A stretch of DNA of 11,837 nucleotides from Treponema sp. (GTDB lineage: Bacteria; Spirochaetota; Spirochaetia; Treponematales; Treponemataceae): NCBI GenBank assembly GCA_016293005.1, contig JAEDFA010000054.1, positions 1 to 11,837 on the forward strand, given 5' to 3'. Below are positions 6,278 to 11,837 of the stretch, piece after piece. Positions within the stretch are counted from its first letter, which is position 1. Each line of letters opens with the position of its first letter. The translations under genes and the position numbers were made by a program. Under the pieces are notes generated by a model. That model was not told the DNA's origin and searched no databases. It saw nothing but the letters and a program-made list of their open reading frames with translations.

Positions 6278-6652
6278 ATGCCTACAATTAATCAATTAAT
6301 TCGTCGCGGAAGACAGTCAGTTGCAAACAGAACAAAGTCACCTGCACTTCAGTCTTGTCCGCAAAAGCGTGGAGTTTGTACTCGTGTTATGACGGTAACT
6401 CCAAAAAAACCTAATTCGGCTCTTAGAAAAGTAGCTCGTGTACGCCTTTCAAATGGTATTGAAGTTACTGCATATATTCCTGGTATTGGTCACAACCTTC
6501 AGGAACACTCAGTTGTTCTTATTCGTGGTGGACGTGTAAAGGATCTTCCTGGTGTACGCTATCACATTATTCGTGGTACAAAAGATACTCTCGGTGTAGA
6601 AGATAGAAAACGCGGTCGTTCAAAATACGGTGCAAAACGACCAAAGGCTTAA
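6278..6652 (+). CDS. rpsL: 30S ribosomal protein S12
   Basis: At 124 residues this is the standard length for S12, the 30S protein at the decoding centre that helps monitor codon-anticodon pairing. The opening PTINQLIRRGR is canonical. The two loops that contact 16S rRNA at the A site are intact: TPKKPNSALRKVARVRL (41-57) and GGRVKDLPGVRYH (84-96). Lys43 and Lys88, where substitutions give streptomycin resistance in other bacteria, are wild type, predicting no S12-based resistance. Asp89 is the residue that RimO methylthiolates in E. coli, but no rimO lies in this window. AGGAG precedes the ATG by seven bases. It is followed by rpsG after 12 bases in the same operon. Unlike the classical arrangement, rpoB-rpoC does not lie immediately upstream; a divergent operon does. 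Confidence 0.99.
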   Translation: MPTINQLIRRGRQSVANRTKSPALQSCPQKRGVCTRVMTVTPKKPNSALRKVARVRLSNGIEVTAYIPGIGHNLQEHSVVLIRGGRVKDLPGVRYHIIRGTKDTLGVEDRKRGRSKYGAKRPKA

Positions 6653-6664
6653 TGGAGGACTAAG

Positions 6665-7135
6665 ATGGGAAGACATAAAAAATCAATCGAACGTCCATGT
6701 ATGCCGGATGTTAAATATAATTCAAAAGTTATTACAAAATTTGTCAGCCGTATGATGCTTGATGGTAAAAAAGCAACTTGTACAAAAATTGTATATGAAG
6801 CACTTGATAAACTTAAAACAAAAACAGATAAGGATCCTCTTGAAGTATTCCTTAAAGCTGTTGATAATGTAAAGCCTGTTGTAGAAGTAAAATCTCGACG
6901 AGTTGGTGGTGCAACATATCAGGTTCCAATGGAAATCCGTGAATCTCGTCGCGAAGCACTTGCAATGCGCTGGATTATTGGTGCTGCAAGAAGCAGAAGC
7001 GGTCATGGTATGGCAGATACGCTTTCAGCAGAACTTCTTGATGCGTTTAACAATACTGGTACAGCTTTCAAAAAGAAAGAAGATGTACATAAGATGGCAG
7101 AAGCTAACAAAGCTTTTGCACATTACAGATGGTAG
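6665..7135 (+). CDS. rpsG: 30S ribosomal protein S7
   Basis: The 156-residue protein matches S7 throughout. S7 is a primary 16S rRNA binder that nucleates assembly of the 30S head and lies near the E site and mRNA exit. Diagnostic stretches include KVITKFVSRMMLDGKK (20-35), EVFLKAVDNVKPVVEVKSRRVGG (64-86), the beta-hairpin region YQVPMEIRESRR (89-100), and the C-terminal DVHKMAEANKAFAHYRW. The length equals the usual bacterial form without the E. coli K-strain extension. GGAGG stands eight bases before the ATG. It is the last gene of a two-gene operon, because a strong intrinsic terminator follows within 10 bases; fusA, which normally comes next in the str operon, is absent. Confidence 0.99.
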   Translation: MGRHKKSIERPCMPDVKYNSKVITKFVSRMMLDGKKATCTKIVYEALDKLKTKTDKDPLEVFLKAVDNVKPVVEVKSRRVGGATYQVPMEIRESRREALAMRWIIGAARSRSGHGMADTLSAELLDAFNNTGTAFKKKEDVHKMAEANKAFAHYRW

Positions 7136-7144
7136 TTCTGTAGT

Positions 7145-7178
7145 AAAAGGTGCCCGTAAGGGTGCCTTTTTGTTTTTT
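7145..7178 (+). terminator. Intrinsic terminator of the rpsL-rpsG operon
   Basis: AAAAGGTGCCC (7145-7155) pairs over eleven bases with GGGTGCCTTTT (7160-7170), including two G-U pairs, around a GTAA tetraloop, and a T-rich tail follows (7171-7178). It separates rpsL-rpsG from tuf, so tuf needs its own promoter. Confidence 0.9.
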
Positions 7179-7545
7179 AAGTGATTAAAAATATTTTTTG
7201 CTACTTGAAATTATTTTTTAAATCTTGTAAATTATTAATACTACGATTGGTAAAATTTTGCCAGTTTAAAATATGCAGGGTTCTTTGAGTGTCAGCAGGC
7301 TGTTATATTTATTGCAGTTCTGGTAATTCCGTAAAGTCAGCTTTTTAGCTTTCAGGTAATTACGGCCCTTTTGTGTGAATTTTTCTGTCGTTGACAGCAA
7401 AAATATATGGTTTAGCATTTAGGGTTTTGGCAGTTCTAAAACAAGGCTCTGGATACCAAACCAGTTATCAATTTAGAAGTCTGATAATGATCGGTGGTTC
7501 CGGCCATAGGTATTTCGATATTATGGAATATCATAAAAATATTTA

Positions 7546-7573
7546 TTGTCCGTTCAATCAAAATCATTATTAT
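7546..7573 (+). promoter_or_regulatory. Candidate tuf-S10 operon promoter
   Basis: TTGTCC (7546-7551) and TATTAT (7568-7573) are 16 bases apart; an overlapping TATACT (7571-7576) is an alternative -10 box with a longer spacer. Transcription would begin near 7580, leaving about 125 bases before tuf. Confidence 0.4.
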
Positions 7574-7671
7574 ACTCTCTATGCAAATTAAAATGCTTTT
7601 GCGAATAATTCAGGCATCTTTTGGTGCAGGATTTATTCTGGCTTAAAGTGCAGAAGCATAAAAAATAAAAG

Positions 7672-7694
7672 TGCCGATTTTTGAATTTTCGGCA
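7672..7694 (+). promoter_or_regulatory. Stem-loop abutting the tuf ribosome-binding site
   Basis: TGCCGA (7672-7677) pairs with TCGGCA (7689-7694) around an eleven-base A/T-rich loop. Its last base overlaps the AAGGAG ribosome-binding site (7694-7699), so folding could affect tuf translation or stabilise the mRNA. Confidence 0.4.
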
Positions 7695-7705
7695 AGGAGA
7701 AAAAC

Positions 7706-8896
7706 ATGGCAAAGGAGAAGTTCGTTCGAACTAAACCTCACATGAATGTAGGTACTATTGGTCACGTAGACCATGGTAAGACAACTCTTTCAGCAGCTAT
7801 CACTTCATATTGTGCTAACAAATATGGTGATAAAGCTCTTAAGTATGATGAAATTGATAACGCTCCAGAGGAGAAGGAGCGTGGTATCACAATCAACACT
7901 CGTCACTTGGAATATCAGTCAGATAAACGACACTATGCTCATATCGACTGTCCAGGACACGCTGACTATATTAAGAACATGATTACTGGTGCTGCTCAGA
8001 TGGATGGTGCTATTCTTGTAATCGCTGCTTCTGATGGTGTTATGGCTCAGACTCGTGAACACCTTTTGCTTGCTCGTCAGGTAGGTGTACCAAAGATTAT
8101 CGTATTCTTGAACAAAGTTGACCAGCTCGACGGTGATGAAGAAATGTTGATGCTCGTAGAAGAAGAAGTAAAAGATGTTGTATCTTCTTACGGATTCTCT
8201 CCTGATACACCAATTATCAAAGGTTCAGCATTCAAAGCATTGAACGAATCATCAGATCCTGCTAACACAGCATGTATCGAAGAACTTCTTACAGCAATGG
8301 ATACATGGTTTGATGATCCTGAAAGAGCAGAAGATAAACCATTCCTTATGCCAATCGAAGACATCTTTACAATTTCTGGTCGTGGTACAGTAGTTACTGG
8401 ACGAATCGAACGCGGTGTTGTAAATATGGGTGATGCTGTACAGATCGTAGGTATTAAACCAACTCAGGATACAACTGTAACTGGTATCGAAATGTTCCAG
8501 AAAACACTTGATCAGGGTATCGCAGGTGATAACGTAGGTATTCTTCTTCGTGGTGTTGAAAAGAAAGATGTTGTTCGCGGACAGGTTCTTGCAAAACCAG
8601 CATCAATTACTCCACATACAAAATTCGAAGCTCAGATTTATGTTCTTACAGAAGCAGAAGGTGGACGACATTCTTCATTCCGTAATGGTTACCGCCCACA
8701 GTTCTATTTCCGAACAACAGATATTACAGGTACTGTAATGCTTGGTGACGGTGTAGAAATGGTAAACCCAGGTGATAATGTAAAAATTATCGGTGAACTT
8801 ATCCATCCTATCGCTATGGACGAAGGTCTTAAACTTGCTATCCGTGAAGGCGGACGAACAATCGCTTCTGGACAGGTAACAAAGATTATCGAATAG
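7706..8896 (+). CDS. tuf: Translation elongation factor Tu
   Basis: EF-Tu is the GTPase that delivers aminoacyl-tRNA to the ribosomal A site. The 396-residue protein is full length. The G domain has GHVDHGKT (G1, 19-26), RGITIN (G2, 59-64), DCPGH (G3, 81-85, with catalytic His85), NKVD (G4, 136-139) and GSAF (G5, 173-176). Domain 2 includes SGRGTVVTGRIERG, and domain 3 includes GGRHSSFRNGYRPQFYFRTTDITG. Two features match Treponema EF-Tu rather than most bacteria: SAFKAL instead of SALKAL, and GRTIASGQVT near the C-terminus. The loop usually written DGPMPQT is DGVMAQT here (110-116). The gene is strongly codon-biased, as expected for a very abundant protein. A good AAGGAG lies before the ATG. 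It sits at the head of the S10 operon rather than after fusA, and a large hairpin follows its stop. Confidence 0.99.
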   Translation: MAKEKFVRTKPHMNVGTIGHVDHGKTTLSAAITSYCANKYGDKALKYDEIDNAPEEKERGITINTRHLEYQSDKRHYAHIDCPGHADYIKNMITGAAQMDGAILVIAASDGVMAQTREHLLLARQVGVPKIIVFLNKVDQLDGDEEMLMLVEEEVKDVVSSYGFSPDTPIIKGSAFKALNESSDPANTACIEELLTAMDTWFDDPERAEDKPFLMPIEDIFTISGRGTVVTGRIERGVVNMGDAVQIVGIKPTQDTTVTGIEMFQKTLDQGIAGDNVGILLRGVEKKDVVRGQVLAKPASITPHTKFEAQIYVLTEAEGGRHSSFRNGYRPQFYFRTTDITGTVMLGDGVEMVNPGDNVKIIGELIHPIAMDEGLKLAIREGGRTIASGQVTKIIE

Positions 8897-8907
8897 TTAA
8901 TAGTAAT

Positions 8908-8946
8908 GACTGGTTCATATTCATTTTTATGATAGATGAGCCGGTC
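8908..8946 (+). promoter_or_regulatory. Long stem-loop between tuf and rpsJ, candidate regulatory or processing element
   Basis: GACTGGTTCAT (8908-8918) pairs over eleven bases with ATGAGCCGGTC (8936-8946), including two G-U pairs. Inside it TCAT-TTTT-ATGA (8921-8932) forms a second stem, so the whole gap folds into one extended hairpin. No T-tract follows, so it is not a normal terminator. It ends eight bases before the rpsJ GGAGG. Confidence 0.6.
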
Positions 8947-8966
8947 AATCCTTGGAGGATAAATTC

Positions 8967-9275
8967 ATGGCTAATGGAAAGATTCGTGTTCGACTTCGTG
9001 CATTTGATGTTGAACTGATCGATCAGAGTGCTAAATCAATCGTGCAGACAGTACAGAAAGCCGGAGCAAAGGTTTCAGGACCTATTCCGCTTCCTACAAG
9101 AATCAATAAGATAACAGTTCTTCGTTCACCACATGTAAATAAAAAATCTCGTGAACAGTTTGAAATGAGAACTCACAAACGCCTTATTGACATCTTAAAT
9201 CCAACATCAGATGTAATGGATTCTTTGATGAAACTTGAATTACCTGCAGGTGTAGATGTAGAAATTAAACAGTAA
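8967..9275 (+). CDS. rpsJ: 30S ribosomal protein S10
   Basis: The 102-residue product is the usual S10 length and reads KIRVRLRAFDVELIDQSAKSIVQT at the N-terminus, followed by GPIPLPTRINKITVLRSPHVNKKSREQFEMRTHKR, the long loop that inserts into the 30S head, and DILNPTSDVMDSLMKLELPAGVDVEIK at the end. S10 is also NusE in antitermination complexes. ATG 8967 is chosen because GGAGG (8954-8958) is eight bases upstream; an in-frame TTG at 8952 would add five residues and overlap that site. It lies 70 bases after tuf and begins the classical S10 gene order. Its stop codon is inside an eight-base-pair hairpin (9267-9286). Confidence 0.99.
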   Translation: MANGKIRVRLRAFDVELIDQSAKSIVQTVQKAGAKVSGPIPLPTRINKITVLRSPHVNKKSREQFEMRTHKRLIDILNPTSDVMDSLMKLELPAGVDVEIKQ

Positions 9276-9350
9276 TTTTACTGTTTGGAGGTACGGTCCC
9301 CCGGATCTGGGATGGCGGCCTATAAAATTAGACAAGAACTGTATGTTCTT
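9267..9350 (+). promoter_or_regulatory. Structured rpsJ-rplC intercistronic leader (candidate ribosomal-protein regulatory RNA)
   Basis: Three potential stems occur in order. AAACAGTA (9267-9274) pairs with TACTGTTT (9279-9286) across the rpsJ stop. GTCCC (9296-9300) pairs with GGGAT (9309-9313) in a strikingly G/C-rich block (9287-9320, 25 of 34 bases G or C). AAGAAC (9334-9339) pairs with GTTCTT (9345-9350). The rplC AGGAG follows at 9356-9360. The gap is 93 bases, against 15 or fewer for the next two junctions. The layout suggests translational control of rplC and downstream genes by a ribosomal protein; the identity of the protein is not shown. Confidence 0.5.
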
Positions 9351-9368
9351 AAAACAGGAGAAATCAGA

Positions 9369-9989
9369 ATGAAAGGTCTGATCGCAACAAAAGTAGGAAT
9401 GACACAGGTTTTCGACGAAAGCGGCAATTTGACACCAGTCACCGTGATCCACGTTGAACCAAATACTGTTATTGCTACAAAAACTAAGGAAACATGCGGA
9501 TATGATGCTGTTGTTCTTGGTGTAGGTGAAATAAAACCTAACAAGGCAAATAAAGCATACAAAGGCATTTTCCCGGAAAATATTACTCCAAAGCGTCACT
9601 TAAAAGAATTCCGCGACTACGAAAAAGAAGTTGCAGTTGGTGACAATATCGGTTTGGAGCTTTTTAATGATTCACGTTTCTTGGATGTTACTGCAACTTC
9701 TAAGGGTAAGGGATTCCAGGGCGTTATGAAGAGATGGGGCTTCCATGGTGGACGCGCTACTCACGGTTCAAAATTCCACAGAGAACCGGGTGGTACAGGA
9801 AACTGTACGACTCCAGGACATTGTTTTAAAAATGTCAAACTTCCTGGTCATATGGGATTCAAGCGTGTAACAGTTCAGAATCTCAAAATCGTAAAAATTG
9901 ACCCAGAATTAAATGTAATTTTAGTTCGCGGTGCTGTTCCTGGCAATAAAGACTGCACACTCATCGTGAAGTCCGCAGTAAAGAAATAA
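9369..9989 (+). CDS. rplC: 50S ribosomal protein L3
   Basis: L3 is one of the first proteins bound during 50S assembly, and its extended loop approaches the peptidyl transferase centre. The 206-residue protein begins with the canonical KGLIATKVGMTQVFDESG and has the central KGKGFQGVMKRWGFHGG and HGSKFHREPGGTG stretches, then KNVKLPGHMGFKRVTVQN. ATG 9369 is chosen because AGGAG is eight bases upstream and the family starts here. The frame is open further upstream (ATG at 9312 would add 19 residues), but that part lacks a ribosome-binding site and family similarity. The segment aligned with E. coli GQNQTPG, which holds the glutamine methylated by PrmB, reads GNCTTPG here, so that modification site appears to be missing. 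Confidence 0.98.
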   Translation: MKGLIATKVGMTQVFDESGNLTPVTVIHVEPNTVIATKTKETCGYDAVVLGVGEIKPNKANKAYKGIFPENITPKRHLKEFRDYEKEVAVGDNIGLELFNDSRFLDVTATSKGKGFQGVMKRWGFHGGRATHGSKFHREPGGTGNCTTPGHCFKNVKLPGHMGFKRVTVQNLKIVKIDPELNVILVRGAVPGNKDCTLIVKSAVKK

Positions 9990-10004
9990 TCAGAGGATTA
10001 GAAT

Positions 10005-10643
10005 ATGGAAAAGAAAGTATATTCAACTGATGGTAAAGAGCTGCGTACAATCACTTTAGATGATAAAGTATTCGGTCTTCCAGTAAATGATGATGTTATT
10101 TACTATGCCATTACAAATGAACTTGCTAATATGCGTACAGGAACTGCTTGTACTAAAGGACGTGCTGAAGTGCATGGTTCTAACGCAAAGCCTTATAAGC
10201 AGAAAGGAACTGGTAATGCCCGCCGTGGTGATAAAAAATCTCCAATTTGTGTTGGTGGCGGAACAATTTTTGGACCAAAACCTAGGGATTTCAGTTATTC
10301 AATGCCTAAAAAGGCAAAACGACTTGCTATGAAATCTATTTTGAGCATGCAGGCTCAGAGCGACAGATTCACAGTGGTTGAAGATTTTACTGTAGAAAGC
10401 GGTAAAACAAAGGATTTGGTTAAAATCCTTGACAATTTTGCAAAAAATGAAAGAACAGTTGTTGTTCTAAAAGATGATGATGAAATGATTAAACGCGCCG
10501 GACGCAATATTCCAGCTCTTTCATTCCTTTCATATAATCGACTTAGAGCACACGACTTATTCTACGCTCGCAAAGTTGTTGTACTTGAAAGTGCTGTAAA
10601 AAATCTTTCTGATTTTTATGCAGAAGACAAGGAGGCTGAATAA
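10005..10643 (+). CDS. rplD: 50S ribosomal protein L4
   Basis: L4 binds 23S rRNA domain I early in assembly, and its long loop lines the nascent-peptide exit tunnel. In E. coli it also represses its own S10 operon. The 212-residue protein has the N-terminal globular part (TITLDDKVFGLP), the tunnel loop with KPYKQKGTGNARRGDKKSP (about 62-80), then GGGTIFGPKPRDFSYSMPKKAKRLAMKSIL, and a C-terminal domain ending in a short acidic tail (AEDKEAE). The loop lysine region where macrolide resistance changes occur (QKGTG) is wild type. A GAGGA site precedes the ATG, 15 bases after rplC. Its TAA shares one base with the rplW ATG (TAATG), with AGGAGG inside its 3' end, implying coupled translation. It is a natural candidate to act on the structured leaders upstream. 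Confidence 0.98.
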   Translation: MEKKVYSTDGKELRTITLDDKVFGLPVNDDVIYYAITNELANMRTGTACTKGRAEVHGSNAKPYKQKGTGNARRGDKKSPICVGGGTIFGPKPRDFSYSMPKKAKRLAMKSILSMQAQSDRFTVVEDFTVESGKTKDLVKILDNFAKNERTVVVLKDDDEMIKRAGRNIPALSFLSYNRLRAHDLFYARKVVVLESAVKNLSDFYAEDKEAE

Positions 10644-10927
10644 TGGATTTCGCAGATATTCTTATTAAGCCTGTAGTTTCAGAAAAGGCTACTGTTCTTA
10701 GAGAGCAGAATAAGTATGTATTTATCGTACAGCCGTCTGCAACAAAAACACAGATTAAGGAAGCAGTTTCAAAACTTTTCAATGTAAAAGTTATTGACTG
10801 TACAACAATTAATGTTATGGGCAAAGAAAAACGACTTCGTGGAAAACCTGGTCGTACAAGCTCATATAAAAAAGCAATTGTACGTTTGGAAGCCGGACAA
10901 ACAATTCAGGCTTTTGAAGGCGTATAA
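10643..10927 (+). CDS. rplW: 50S ribosomal protein L23
   Basis: L23 lies at the rim of the peptide exit tunnel and is the docking site for trigger factor and the signal recognition particle. The 94-residue protein is of normal length, with ILIKPVVSEKATVL (6-19), YVFIVQPSATKTQIKEAVSKLFNVKV (25-50), and the extended-loop basic stretch KRLRGKPGRTSSYKKAIVRL (63-82). Its ATG overlaps the rplD stop by one base, and the AGGAGG site lies in the end of rplD. rplB follows after 26 bases, matching the invariant S10 operon order. Confidence 0.98.
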   Translation: MDFADILIKPVVSEKATVLREQNKYVFIVQPSATKTQIKEAVSKLFNVKVIDCTTINVMGKEKRLRGKPGRTSSYKKAIVRLEAGQTIQAFEGV

Positions 10928-10953
10928 TCCGCGTAGACTAAGGGGAATATAAA

Positions 10954-11778
10954 ATGGCTCTTAAAGTATTTAAGCCAATGACTGCAGGTACTCGCGGAAG
11001 AGTTGACCTGGTCAGAGATGAACTGACAACCGATACACCCGAAAAAAGTTTGGTGTCAGGTAAAAAGTCTAAAGGTGGCCGTGGTGCTGGTGGTCGTATT
11101 TCTGTACGACATCAAGGTGGCGGACATAAAAGACTTTATCGAGAAATAGATTTTAAGCGTGATAAGCACGGAATTCCTGGAACTGTCAAGACTATTGAAT
11201 ATGATCCAAATCGAAGTGCTAACATTGCTTTGGTATTCTATGCTGATGGTGATAAACGCTATATTATTGCGCCAAAAGATTTAAAAGTTGGACAGAAAAT
11301 TATGTCTGGTGCAAATGCAGCTCCTACACCTGGAAACGCACTTCCATTGGAAAACATTCCAGTTGGTTTTACTATTCATAATATTGAACTTAAATTGGGA
11401 TGTGGTGGACAGCTTGTTCGTTCTGCAGGTGCCAGTGCTATGATTGCTGGTCGTGAAGGTGATTATGTTATAGTTCGTCTTCCTTCTAGCGAAATGCGTA
11501 AAATCCATTGTAAGTGTTATGCTACAATCGGTGTTGTCGGCAATGAAGAACACATGAATGTTCAGCTTGGAAAGGCTGGTCATAAGCGTTGGTTGGGTAT
11601 CCGCCCTACAGTTCGTGGTATGGCTATGAACCCTGTTGATCACCCGCTTGGTGGTGGTGAAGGCGCTGGAAAAGGACGTAACCCTGTTACTCCATGGGGA
11701 CAGCCTTGTAAAGGTTACAAGACTCGCAACAAGAGAAAGCCGTCTAATAACTTTATTGTTTCACGACGTAAGAAGTAG
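10954..11778 (+). CDS. rplB: 50S ribosomal protein L2
   Basis: L2 is the largest universally conserved 50S protein, needed for subunit association and close to the peptidyl transferase centre. The 274-residue length fits the family. Recognisable blocks are KPMTAGTRGRVDLVRDEL at the start, GRGAGGRISVRHQGGGHKRLYR (42-63), IEYDPNRSANIALVFYADG (82-100) and the C-terminal RGMAMNPVDHPLGGGEG. The histidine equivalent to E. coli His229 (the H of VDHP) is kept, while the next position, usually His in DHPHGGG, is Leu here. A GGGGA purine stretch stands before the ATG. The C-terminal tail is rich in Lys and Arg, as usual. rpsS follows 17 bases downstream. Confidence 0.99.
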   Translation: MALKVFKPMTAGTRGRVDLVRDELTTDTPEKSLVSGKKSKGGRGAGGRISVRHQGGGHKRLYREIDFKRDKHGIPGTVKTIEYDPNRSANIALVFYADGDKRYIIAPKDLKVGQKIMSGANAAPTPGNALPLENIPVGFTIHNIELKLGCGGQLVRSAGASAMIAGREGDYVIVRLPSSEMRKIHCKCYATIGVVGNEEHMNVQLGKAGHKRWLGIRPTVRGMAMNPVDHPLGGGEGAGKGRNPVTPWGQPCKGYKTRNKRKPSNNFIVSRRKK

Positions 11779-11795
11779 TTGCATAGGAGATAACT

Positions 11796-11837
11796 GTGTC
11801 AAGATCTGTTAAAAAAGGACCTTTTGTAGAGAAAAGC
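11796..11837 (+). CDS. rpsS: 30S ribosomal protein S19, 5' part only (runs off the window)
   Basis: The first 14 codons read M-SRSVKKGPFVEKS, a canonical S19 N-terminus. Translation starts at GTG, with AGGAG (11785-11789) six bases upstream. S19 binds the 30S head near the A-site finger contact. Its position after rplB is the standard S10 operon order. The rest lies beyond the right edge. Confidence 0.95.
   Translation, partial: MSRSVKKGPFVEKS

Larger units (their letters stand above)
7179..7705 (+). other. Long non-coding gap and tuf leader, with several dyads
   Basis: No convincing gene is seen between the rpsG terminator and tuf. A 66-codon open frame at 7391-7591 starts with TTG without a ribosome-binding site, uses codons rare in the neighbours (AGG, CTA, TCC), and runs through the probable tuf promoter, so I do not call it. 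Structure visible on reading: a near-perfect 16-base dyad at 7248-7263 (TGGTAAAA / TTTTGCCA), a direct repeat CTGGTAATTCCG (7320-7331) / CAGGTAATTACG (7353-7364), CCGTAA (7329-7334) pairing with TTACGG (7360-7365), CTGTC-GTT-GACAG (7385-7397) and GATATT-ATGG-AATATC (7517-7532). A TTGACA (7391-7396) with TAGCAT 16 bases downstream could be a promoter for a small RNA or a long tuf leader. No tRNA or tmRNA signature is present. Confidence 0.45.

Noticed and set aside
6278..6652. Streptomycin-resistance change in S12
   Set aside because: Lys43 and Lys88 are both wild type.
7385..7405. CTGTC-GTT-GACAG hairpin as a terminator
   Set aside because: T-rich sequence lies before the stem and A-rich after it on both strands, the reverse of a terminator; the right arm also forms part of a TTGACA promoter-like box.
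7391..7591. A 66-codon open frame starting with TTG in the rpsG-tuf gap
   Set aside because: No ribosome-binding site, codons unlike the neighbours, no recognisable motif, and it crosses the probable tuf promoter.
9285..9368. N-terminal extension of L3 from TTG 9285 or ATG 9312
   Set aside because: L3 proteins begin at the MKGLIATKVGMT position, which has a good AGGAG at 9356-9360; the upstream part has neither homology nor a proper ribosome-binding site. Kept only as an alternative in the findings.

Overview
The window looks like chromosomal core sequence from a low-GC Treponema-type spirochaete. The strongest taxonomic evidence is EF-Tu, whose SAFKAL G5 loop and GGRTIASGQVT tail resemble Treponema EF-Tu. 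The gene order tuf-rpsJ-rplC-rplD-rplW-rplB-rpsS (S10 cluster headed by tuf) also fits that genus. Species cannot be named from this sequence. No phage, transposase, CRISPR array, tRNA or rRNA was found.

Layout: (1) 1-239 holds an unresolved left-edge fragment and the trmJ promoter. (2) trmJ (240-983, +) is a tRNA 2'-O-methyltransferase with an apparently leaderless start. (3) A minus-strand cluster read from 4017 down to 1003 carries a periplasmic S41 C-terminal processing protease, rsmE (16S rRNA m3U1498 methyltransferase) and a WecG/TagA/CpsF-like protein whose usual active-site motifs are altered. The last two genes overlap. (4) lgt (4118-5131, +) diverges from the protease gene across a 100-bp region with overlapping promoters. 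(5) A minus-strand pair, a DUF2975 membrane protein and a small Xre/Cro-type regulator, overlaps by one base (TGATG). It has a strong TTGACA-type promoter and palindromes in its leader. (6) rpsL-rpsG (6278-7135, +) ends in a clear intrinsic terminator. (7) A 570-bp gap with no convincing gene contains several dyads and the likely tuf promoter. (8) tuf and the start of the S10 operon run off the right edge within rpsS.

The right half makes core translation machinery: decoding-site protein S12, S7, EF-Tu, S10, L3, L4, L23, L2 and S19. The left half combines RNA modification (TrmJ, RsmE) with envelope maturation (Lgt, which lipidates prolipoproteins, and a periplasmic protease). Compared with the classical str operon, fusA is missing after rpsG, rpoBC does not precede rpsL, and tuf has moved into the S10 transcription unit.

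No clearly new biological system is visible. The observations most worth following up are the structured gaps at tuf-rpsJ and rpsJ-rplC (candidate ribosomal-protein autoregulatory leaders), the long gap before tuf, the degenerate TagA-like protein, the leaderless trmJ start and the left-edge fragment.
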